Below are positions 55,290-64,000 of a stretch of 64,000 nt of DNA, piece after piece. Below the pieces are notes generated by a model, which was given only the letters and a program-made list of their open reading frames with translations, was not told where the DNA came from and did not search any database. The stretch is from Mesodorylaimus sp. YZB2_4 (taxonomy: Eukaryota; Nematoda; Enoplea; Dorylaimida; Dorylaimidae). Position 1 is the stretch's first letter. Every line of letters begins with the position of its first letter. The stretch spans positions 44,922 to 108,921 of the forward strand of contig JASANH010001140.1 of NCBI GenBank assembly GCA_030248295.1, in the 5' to 3' direction. The position numbers and the translations under genes are program-made.

Positions 55290-58200
55290 GCTTACGATTT
55301 AGACTGTAATGTGGTGCACCATGTGAAGACACCAAATTTACAAACTATGCGAGACCTAATGAAATGCTCCCTCGAAAAGTCAAGACCCTACCCACCACGT
55401 TCTCGCTTCTTTTCGCCTTAGGAGAGCAATAAATGAATTGTATAGCGGTGACAAGTGCACTATTGGTCCAACATCTTCCACAAAAACTGTACCAATTTAA
55501 GAAAAAATTGCAAATCAATAATTTATAAGAATTCGATCGACATGTCCCTCAAGAAGTTTCGATGATATAGAAAGTAGAGAAATAGGCTAATACGACAAAA
55601 CCAGACTTATATCACCTGGTTTGAAAAAGAGACTGGCTTGTGCTCATTCCCGATGCAAAAGAAAATGTTTCTTCGTTGATCGACTGGTTGAACGATGAAA
55701 CAAAGGCTGGCGCTATAGCGGAGGCGCTTTTTTTCCGATAATTAGGACAGGTAATTTGTCATCACCAGGGGCATTGCGCAATCAAGAGCGACGTTTTTTA
55801 GCTAATATAAAGCCCTAAGTGACTGTATGGTCGGAATAATCATCGAGATGGGGTTCACGTAGCCGAATAGGGTCGTGGTTGACCTGATAAACTTTTTGAC
55901 AAAATTTAAAGTCAATACAATGGCTTCATCGCCATCGCAAAGCGAAGGGGGTCTCGCTAACCAATTCGAGGATTTCGCGGTTTTTAAAGAGAAAACCGCC
56001 TAAATGCTGACTAAAATGCGGCAGGTGGATTGATGTTCAAAAAATTGTTTTTGATGGATTTTGACTTCGCTTTATGAATTGCCTCGTTGCATCGAGACTG
56101 CAATGTTAGAAATTGTCGATGATCAATAGTACACCCAGACTTCTTTCAAGATTTATACGCAATGTTTTTCTGTCTGATAACAGATACCATATCTGATGTA
56201 ATCCATGAAGTCTGCCTTCGATACGAGTTGCATGTTGAGCAATCAAGTCGTGTAAAACGCCAAAATAGAGCCGGTCAGTGAAAATCAGGCCTTGTAAACT
56301 GATGGCGCAAATACTACCGAAGCTAGAAGATTGAGATCGCAAAAACGTGCATTAATTCGATTACAATCGGCTCTTTTCAATACCCATATTCAGCAGGAGT
56401 TCGGGGTTTTTGGAATCGATACCTGGTCATCGAAACGGATATTGCGTTGTAATCGAAAAAAGTGTCGTATGAATGCGCCTCTTATTTTAAAAGCATTATT
56501 GACTTCGCATCAGGTTTTCTGAATGAATGGAGAAATGGTTTCTCGCTTTGCCCGTGATTTCAATCAAGTTCTAGTTGGCGAAATTCATAATAATGCTTTG
56601 GGACAATCCTCTGTTGTGATCGGTAAGCTAGACAATAACTTCTTCTCTCTCTCGTTCTACCAATCGGCCACTGTTAAGTTTTTCATTACTTCAGGTCGTT
56701 GCAATTAATGAAGTTGGCTTTCCTGGAAGAGGCATTTTGTGAGTTTTGCATGGACTTATTCCATTTGTAATGTATGACATATAATAGATTAGAAAATTTC
56801 TCTCATTTGCTCACGTTCCACGCATAGCTTTGTAAGTCAAATCCATTTGGTGGCAGAGGAAATCTGTCAACTTCTTGCAGCTCTTTGGCGACAGTGACAC
56901 CGCATTTAGGGTATCAAATAGCAATTCGTATTTGACGTGGAGCTTCACTCGAACGCAAATGATGTATCCACGTTTTCTAAGCACGAACCTGGTTCTTTCC
57001 ATGCAAACCTTGAAAACGATGATAACAGATTGGGAAAAAGCAGTCGGAGTTTAATCTTTCATACAATCTACTTTCTCATACGATTTTTTAAAGGACTTCT
57101 GGCATATATAATTTTGTTTGTTCAATCTCGAAGTTTCAGATGTTGAGCGATTCACAACTCGTGTCAACGATCTATGTGGTCACAAATTTTTAGCCCTGCC
57201 TCGCAAACATCGGAGGCTTTGTTGATGCTGTCCATTGTGGATGATACTGTTTTAAACGTTGTATGCATGGGAGCTGTATGCATACAGCTTCGAAATATTG
57301 CAGCTTGAATGCATTGTAGCCCTAATTTGTCATATGGATTTGAATGCTTGAGACCTAGTCTCAAATTGGAACGGAATTCGAGTTTGTAATTAATATCTCG
57401 CGAAGCCCAAAAAAATCGTAGGCGTCAACCACAATGTATTATTTAGGCGTGATATGATCAAAAATCGTTCGAACCACAGCTAGTTCAAATATTTTAATTA
57501 CTGATTGTTGCTTATTTCATTAAGATTAGGAAGTAGGGCGGGTTAGGCTCGTAACCTACGTTGAATCTTCCCACCTTGTCTTCATACTTAAATCGCCATT
57601 TGATTTTAATATTGATGCAAGCGCGGCTTGAGGTTCTTCACTCAAACTTGACCATTAACAAAATTTCATGATTGTCCAGTACGTTTTTTTTCCCACTTGA
57701 ATCCTCACCTGTTGTTGATGCCCGAGCGGGAATGGTTAAAGCTGTGAATCACTCAAGTTATAATTTCGACAGGCCTCAATTGTCTATTTGTACGAGAATG
57801 TTTAATGGCAACATGCGAATGCGGCTAATCCACCTCCTATATCACTTCGATCGCCGCTAAAAAAAATATAATAGAATCGTTCATCATCGGAAAAACAGTA
57901 ATTTATCCAGCTCCGCTAATAGTGAGGTTTTAAGCAAATACATCGGATGTTTTGCTTGTGAAATTACCAAACAAAACCGAAATTAGAGAAATAAATCGTT
58001 TTAATGGAACACATACGTATACTTCAAGAAATATTTCGACCAATAATAATTTTTTGTCATTGCAGTTTGAAGAGCATGCACAGACAACTGCTAAGATTCT
58101 ACTCAAGCTCTTAAAGCTCGCTTTCAACCTAAAAAGAATTTGAATTCTTGAGCTTTCAGGCTGATAATGACCTCTGACAAATCATTGAGACGCCCTAACA

Positions 58201-58325
58201 CTTGCACTCAGACTCTCTTTCGCGCTCACAAAATTGAAAATGCTTTTATATTTTTTTTACGTCGCATGGTCTCTCTTGCTTCAGGTTTATGCAGGAATGG
58301 ACATTCGTGCGCGTGAGTGCTACGC
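55290..58325. repeat. Repeat I1, part b, right copy (inverted)
   Basis: It is the reverse counterpart of 31985-34930. The shared frames read MNGEMVSRFARDFNQVL (56523, plus) and CMHTAPMHTTFKTVSSTMDS (57290, minus). The copy carries more stops than the left one in some frames and fewer in others. Confidence 0.78.
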
Positions 58326-59149
58326 AGCAAATCGAAAAAAATTAAAACAAAACTCGAAGCGCTACTCTCGATATGTGTTATGTTAAAGAAAATCCATATT
58401 TCATCTAGATGCAGTAGAAAAATCTGAGCGAATATTCGACAGGTTCAACTTGGCTGTCAGCAAAAATTCTTGCAATATTTTTGGTATATTGAGGGAGGCT
58501 TTTTATTCCAGTCTCCCTTTTTCCTCTGGTCTGTTGAATCGGACTAAACGTGCTTGTCAGCTCACACCTTCAGGTGAATGATGTTGTTGTGGACGCAGTG
58601 AAATATTTCCACGACATAAGCAAAGTTGGAGCTTCAAATATGGACAAGTCGTCAATGTGGTGATAGGACCAAAAGAGGCACAACTTTTCCCCCAACCCAC
58701 CCCTCAAACCCAATACATCCCCGTCTAAAAACACGAAAAACCGTACTGTCTTGAAGCCCAGGTAGTATTTAAAAATGAAATTACACAAAGGCCATTCTAT
58801 CATAGAACAAAGCAAATTATCTTGCCTCGTCTCAGTGCAAAAAACTGGATATGAAAGAAAGGCCAAACTCTTTAGGAACCCACATACATACTTGACAGTA
58901 ATTTTGTACTGAGGCGGAAGTCGGAACTTCTCCAATAATCCTGCTGACTTGCTGACAACCTTTTAATCATCATAGGCTGGTTCGAACTATTCAATCGACT
59001 GAATTCCTTGGCTGCTTCAAACGCTAGAAGTATGACCGACATTTTTTATTGGAACGTGTAATATTATGGATGATTTTCTTTCATGCTCGCGCGTGTAGCG
59101 TTGACACGGGTCTCGGAAAAAAACCGTCTCAGTTCCAGTTAACTTAAAT
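58326..59149. other. No gene recognised
   Basis: This stretch sits between the two I1 parts and is unrelated to the 2.2 kb that separate them on the left. A 121-codon minus frame at 58570-58935 (start MEKFRLPPQYKITVKYVCGF) has no recognised motif. Confidence 0.4.
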
Positions 59150-60230
59150 ACATCAATTTTACATCGTTTTTATAGTTTGCGCAACCCCCAGCTGTATTTG
59201 TTGACAACTTCAAAAGAAAAGACGCTCGTGTTCGTCAGCAAAGAACCGCTTTATTATGCGCTTTTCACGCATTTTCATGCATTAGAGAGGTTAAAAGTAA
59301 GAATTCAGTGTCCTGGCCGATTTAACACGGGTGGTTTACCCCCTCCATACTTGGAAAGTAATTTTCGTGGGCAAAAGATTTTTTTCTTTTGGTGATTATC
59401 AATTAGTGGTCCACTCATAGGATTGGTTAAGCTTCTACAGTACACGACGTATATGGCGAATTGAATTTTTTGTCTTTACAGTACATCTCAATCAGCTTTG
59501 TTTTATTGGGAGCTGCTCGATGCGCAAGAGGAAACCGAGAAAGGCAAGCCTTATGAATTTGCGACGAGTGTTGCATAACTGATGCTGGAATCGTGGAAAA
59601 GAAAAAAGTGGAAGTTGAACAATCTGTGGCGCTTTCGCGAACTTGTCAACTCCAAACGTTGTTAAAAGGAGCGACTAAGAACGGCGCTCAAGCTGTGAAG
59701 GGTTTTAAGTTGTGGTGCGACGATTGGGGTGAGAAGATCTGAGGTGGCTTCTCGCGCGTTCTATCAGAACAGGATATTTGGATTTAACACCTTATCACGC
59801 TGTGTTTTCTTGCTTCTCTTCTTATTTACTAAATGTGTCTTCACACTTAAAGTTATTTCATGGGATTGCCATGCGAGCTCGTTGCCTCTGCTTGGTTTCC
59901 ATTCTGTCTCCGTTTTAATAATTTCCGTCTTATCTTTCCATGCTTGCGTATTTGTTCCATGTCATCTTGGATTGTGTGAAAGAATTACATGAGAACTGGT
60001 TGATGAAAACAGAGCAGCGTCTGGAAGAGGAGGGAGGGGAAAAGGCGGAGAAGAAGTAAAACAAGAAAATGTTCACCTTGCCTAGAGTCTTGCCAAATTT
60101 GTTGTTTCTTGGCAAGTTGTTTCTTGTTTCTCATCTTATAATCATGCCAAATCTCATGTCAAGATCTTGCCACTTTCTCGGCAAGCTATTCAGAGTGGGC
60201 TTGCCAAAAATTTGAAGAATGTAAAATACG
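59150..60230. repeat. Repeat I1, part a, right copy (inverted)
   Basis: It is the reverse counterpart of 28630-29740, with the leader-like part also shared with 13.5-14.06 kb. It runs into the G-block at 60165. Confidence 0.75.
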
Positions 60231-60909
60231 GGCAATGCGGTCTCAATGCAAGAAGGCCATTCAGAGAGCGCAGTCAGACTCCATCAACAACAATTTCTCG
60301 AACATTAATTTTTTTGCCGCATTTTGGTCGTCGGAATTCAGGCGTTTCCCCCCTGAAAATCGCATGATTCCCGCCTTGGTCAGCAAGACCTTCTGGACTT
60401 TGCGATGGCGATAAAGCCATTGCTTCGACTTAGAATTCTGTCGAAAAATTTATCAGGTTAACCATGGCCCTATTCAGCTACATGCAACAAATCTCGATGA
60501 TTTTTTTGATCAGACAGTCTGTGAGGGCTCAATATTAGAAGAAATACGTCGCCTTCAATTGCGCAAAGATCCTGGTGATGAAGAATTGACTGTCTTAATA
60601 TACGCTCAATATGAGTCGTCAGCAGACTGAGAGGAGTTGTCGTACCAGGTTGAAGTCAAGGCATCGTTTGAGATCGCTGAGTTAGTGAGCGAGAAGTTGA
60701 GTCAAATCGAGGCTATTAAAACCCAACATGCGGAGCTGGAGGCCAGAGCGGCAGTGTCGGTGGAAAAAAAGCAGAGGCGAGAAAAAGTGTCCAAGGCAGA
60801 ACTTCGTGCTAGAGTGAGCTGTGTTGAAAATTTGGACCAAATGAGAATCGAAGCGAAGACAATGCGGATAAGGGCGGAAGCTGTACAACTAGGAGATAAG
60901 AGACATTAG
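60165..60909 (+). pseudogene. G-block followed by a coiled-coil-like frame
   Basis: The first 400 bp match the repeated gag-adjacent block (RSQCKKAIQRAQSDSI, NLDDFFDQTVCEGSILEEIR, LRKDPGDEELTVLI in broken frames). A TGA follows, then 90 open codons up to 60909. These are rich in Lys, Glu, Arg and Ala with heptad-like spacing (ELVSEKLSQIEAIKTQHAEL, EKKQRREKVSKAELRARV). This is the longest version of the block in the window and suggests a gag-like protein with a coiled-coil tail. The family is unknown. Confidence 0.45.
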
Positions 60910-61097
60910 CGAGCGCTGAAGTTGCATACCCAGATTACTCAAAAGTGGCTTCCATACTCAGGCTTCGCGTGAAATCAATTCCAAATACCCCGACAGAGTC
61001 CACCGCTTGCCCCCCTCCCCCGCCCTTGAAATCTGAGTGTGTAAACGTGCCCCCTCCCCCGCCCTTGTCAGTGCGCAAGCCGCGCTGGCCCGTACTG

Positions 61098-62116
61098 GTA
61101 TAGAGTGTGTTTCCGTGCTTATGGAGATTTGGGGCTTACCCGCGCTTGGGTGTATTTCATGCCCCACTTCGATCCACCTGTCGCGCATGTAGCCCGCGCG
61201 AGAATTTTCTAGTTTATAGCGACCAGAGGCGAATCAGAGCCGCCCCCTATTTAACTGTGTGTTCGTGTATATTATGGGTCAGTAGTAGTAACAGCAAGGA
61301 TAGTGGAAAGGTGCACGTTGGATAAGACAAAACCGTATAAACACAAATTTAAAATTTGAGAACTAAAAATCTCATTTCTCCAGTGGATTAAACAAATTTC
61401 TAGAACACAGCTTCCAATAAATTTCCAAAACGATTTGATTCGACTTTGTGCGAGAATTTTCGAAAACAAATCTTTGTCAGAAAATTTATATGTCAGCCTA
61501 TCAACCACGGATAAGCTGGGGTCAGCCGTTGTTCAAATGCGCCCGATTTTGCTCGAAATTTCACCCTTGGCGTTCAGAGTGGCAAGGGAATTGAAAAAGC
61601 TGTTTTACAACCACGCGCATTGAAAACGAATTTCTGAACAGTCTGCGGCTGTCCCACCTGGACCCAGCCACTGTGCAGAAAAATTTTAATTAAAAGTCTC
61701 ACCAACACGGTAAAACGATTTGAGACAGGTAAATCGGAGAAGATCCCGCCTTATCATAAAAACCCCACTGCAAACGGAGCTAAATGTTAGAAAAAAGTGG
61801 AACCATGCAATCGACTAATATCCTGTGATCACATTCGCAAAATCAGTATCAAACTCTTTCGCCCAGCCCCTTAAAACTAGCACCACCGTAAGATTGACAT
61901 TGAGTATATAGCAAAACACTATAAAGCAATGGGGCGAAAAACTAACTCGGTGGCGTTAAGGCTCTGGATTATAATCGTGAGAAATAATGTCCTCAAATGC
62001 AAATTTAATGTAATTGATTGATTTTGAACTTTAGTAGGATGCGTCATTTCACGTTTTTTCTGTGAAATTCTGTTCCTGGGCTTCCTCAAATCTTCCTGGA
62101 CAGTGAGAGCCCATCT
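61098..62116. repeat. Left arm of the terminal palindrome
   Basis: The arm is the reverse complement of 62983-63993, with visibly high identity (roughly nine in ten bases where I compared). It contains a BEL LTR and the start of R3. Confidence 0.8.
61179..61329 (+). repeat. Solo BEL/Pao-type LTR
   Basis: A 151-bp LTR from TGTCGCGC to AAGACA, of the same family as 17694-17844. Flanks CCACC and AAACC do not form a target duplication. Confidence 0.85.
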
Positions 62117-62982
62117 TCATCAGCGATTCAGTAATCTACGGGGCCACCTATGAATCTCTTTATATATCTCGTGTTTTTTTTCGAAGCTATTTCTAAGCTT
62201 CGTGGACAAATTATCTTCCTAGCATTCTTTTTCGAAAGCCCCTACGACCTATTCTAAAAACTGTTTCTGAAATTCTTTTCTTTGTTAAGACTTCGTCGAC
62301 CCTGTTTTTTAAAAGCTTGCGATTATGATGGCTAGCGAGTGGTCCTAATATAAGGTGACTATGGATAGATTTGGCTCGTTAATGCTGATCCTGATCCTGA
62401 TATTGCGGCATCGGGTTTTTGCTGATAATCATGATATGCACAAGTTTGCCGGGTAGGGCGAATAACCCACTTTTATCAGCTAGGCCTCCGCCTCAAACTT
62501 TTTGCACATTGTATGTCGTTCTGAATAGGAGAAAAGGTCTGATTAACTCGACATTGCATTTTTGCTTATTGCTAGTTGAAAAAAACCTCGCCAAGTAGTT
62601 TTTCAAAACAGTTTTCAAATTCCTTACTTCCTGGGTGAGGGTTCATAAAATGAAAAGTTGCGTGATGGCGCCTAAAGCCAGGTGTCAAAACTCAGCGAAA
62701 AGCTCCCAGACTGCCGCCCCTTTTTAGAATTTATTCTGGGCTATCCAGTCAGGCTTTCAGGCAAGTAAGGATATTCGCTGGGCGCCTCTCTTTCCAGATA
62801 ATTCGAAGCGGTTGGCAATAAGTCCCGATGAACCCATTATTGCATTACGAAATAGATTCAGAGGAAAAAACCACCCGAAAATTTTAGAGCCGAGAGCGCT
62901 GTACTAGATATATAAAAAGTCCTTTTACAGCACTCGGTGGTTTTCCCGCTTTGCTGCACTCTACCTTCAGAATCGCTGTTGA
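61330..62982 (+). repeat. R3 copy d
   Basis: The copy starts directly at the LTR and runs through CTGCGGCTGTCCCAC, CGATCCTGATCCTGATATTG and GAGAGCGCTGTACTAG. Near 62770 it preserves the site that is interrupted by the deleted retrotransposon in copy a. A shared frame reads NDLIRLCARIFENKSLSENL. Confidence 0.78.
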
Positions 62983-63773
62983 AGATGGGCTCCCACTGTC
63001 CAGGGAGATTTGAGGAAGCCCAGGAACAGAATTTCACAGAAAAAACGTGAAATGACGCATCCTATTAAAGTTCAAAATCAATCAATTACATTAAATTTGC
63101 ATTTGAGGACATTATTTCTCACGATCATAATCCAGAGCCTTAACGCCAACGAGTTAGTTTTTCCGCCCCAATTGCTTTATAGTATTTTGCTATATACTCA
63201 ATGTCAATTTTACGGTGGTGCTAGTTTTAAGGGGCTGGGCGAAAGAGTTTGATACTGATTTTGCGAATGTGATCTCAGGATATAAGTCGATTGCATGGTT
63301 CCACTTTTTTCTAACATTTGGCTCCGTTTGCAGTGCGGTTTTTAAGATAAGGCGAGATCTTCTCCAATTTACCTGTCTCAAATCGTTTTACCGTGTTGGT
63401 GAGACTTTTAATTAAGGTTTTTCTGGACAGTGGCTGGTCCCAGCAGGACAGCCGCAAACTGTTTAGAAATTCGTTTTCAATGCGCGTGGAATTGTAAAAC
63501 AGCTTTTTCAACTCCCTTGCCACTGAACGCCAGAGGGTGAAATTCGAGCAAAATGCGGGCTATCTTGAAAAACAACGGCTGACAACTATCCGTGGTTGAT
63601 AGGCTGACATATAAATTTCTGACGAAGATTTGTTTTTCCAAAATTCTCGCACAAAGTCGAATCAAATCGTTTTGGAAATTTATTGAAAGCTGTGTTCTAG
63701 AAATTTGTTTAACATGCGATGGAGAAATGAGATTTTTAGTTCTCAAATTTTAAATTTGTGTTGTATATGGTTT
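62983..63773 (-). repeat. R3 copy e (right palindrome arm)
   Basis: On the minus strand it repeats the first 790 bp of copy d, including NDLIRLCARILEK. It ends at GGGCTCCCACTGTCCAGGG, joined to the end of copy d. Confidence 0.78.
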
Positions 63774-63917
63774 TGTCTTATCCAACGTGCACCTTCCCTA
63801 TCCTTGCTGTTACTACTACTGACCCATACACGAACACACAGTTTAATAGGGGGCGGCGCTGATTCGCCTCTCGCCGTCATAAACTAGAAAATTCTCGCGC
63901 GCACTACATGCGCGACA
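63774..63917 (-). repeat. Solo BEL/Pao-type LTR in the right palindrome arm
   Basis: A 144-bp copy of the same LTR in opposite orientation to 61179-61329. Its flanks are the same as those of the left-arm LTR (CCACC and AAACC), so it was duplicated with its surroundings and did not insert independently. Confidence 0.85.
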
Positions 63918-64000
63918 GGTGGATCGAAGTGGGGCATGAAAAATACTTGTCTCGCTCCCCAATACACGCCCTGCACATGAAACACACTCTATTAGGCCAA

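Larger units (their letters stand above)
51744..55290. mobile_element. Composite insertion in the right I1 copy
   Basis: The left I1 copy shows the uninterrupted sequence (complement CCAGTTACCTCGTTATTTAGAC). In the right copy CCAGTTACCT is separated from ATTTAGAC by about 3.5 kb. The inserted material contains a hairpin element, a GTTTCGGCGCC inverted-repeat element and a G-poor tandem block. The motif CTTAGGAATAGAG or its complement occurs near 52262, 52330 and 55262. Whether this is one element or serial insertions is not settled. Confidence 0.65.

Noticed and set aside
58570-58935. 121-codon minus-strand frame considered as a gene
   Set aside because: No homology, splice signal or conserved counterpart is visible.

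Overview
The window looks like repeat-rich nuclear DNA from an invertebrate animal. Two split genes for secreted C-type-lectin-like proteins have a short phase-0 intron with TTTCAG/TTCCAG acceptors. The rest is mostly transposable elements: BEL/Pao and gypsy-type LTR retrotransposons, a CACTA-like DNA transposon with Tnp2/DUF4218-type coding exons, LINE fragments, and several repeat families I cannot name. A nematode or similar small-intron invertebrate is my best guess, but the sequence does not prove it. I found no tRNA, rRNA, CRISPR array or bacterial operon.

Layout. 0.2-0.9 kb: lectin-like gene 1 (minus). 0.9-6.8 kb: nothing I can support. 6.8-8.1 kb: decayed LINE. 8.3-13.2 kb: an unnamed repeat family (called R3 here), interrupted at 10424-12335 by an internally deleted LTR retrotransposon. 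13.3-28.8 kb: a nested LTR-retrotransposon district. Gypsy copy A (plus) is split by a BEL/Pao element (minus, 17694-24333, 151-bp LTRs, ATAGC target duplication) that carries an envelope-like region. The gypsy 3' tail and an LTR follow, then gypsy copy B (minus). 28.6-35.2 kb: a long block (called I1) with an inverted counterpart at 51.5-60.2 kb. 35.2-36.4 kb: R3 copy. 36.4-43.1 kb: a 6.7-kb CACTA-like transposon with 21-bp terminal inverted repeats, a subterminal 20-bp array, a Tnp2-type transposase pseudogene and a divergent multi-exon second gene. 45.5-47.9 kb: R3 copy. 49.65-50.5 kb: lectin-like gene 2 (plus, apparently intact). 51.7-55.3 kb: an insertion into the right-hand I1 copy, made of a hairpin element, a GTTTCGGCGCC-type inverted-repeat element holding a kinase-like exon, and a G-poor tandem block. 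61.1-64.0 kb: a young-looking 1-kb-arm palindrome made of a BEL LTR plus R3.

Only the two lectin-like genes look like ordinary host genes. Every transposon coding region is broken. Both the gypsy and the BEL/Pao pol regions have lost the integrase catalytic core while keeping flanking integrase pieces. The most interesting items are the envelope-bearing BEL/Pao element, the complete CACTA-like unit, the kinase-exon-carrying inverted-repeat element, and the two unnamed repeat families (R3 and I1) that share weak conserved reading frames between copies.
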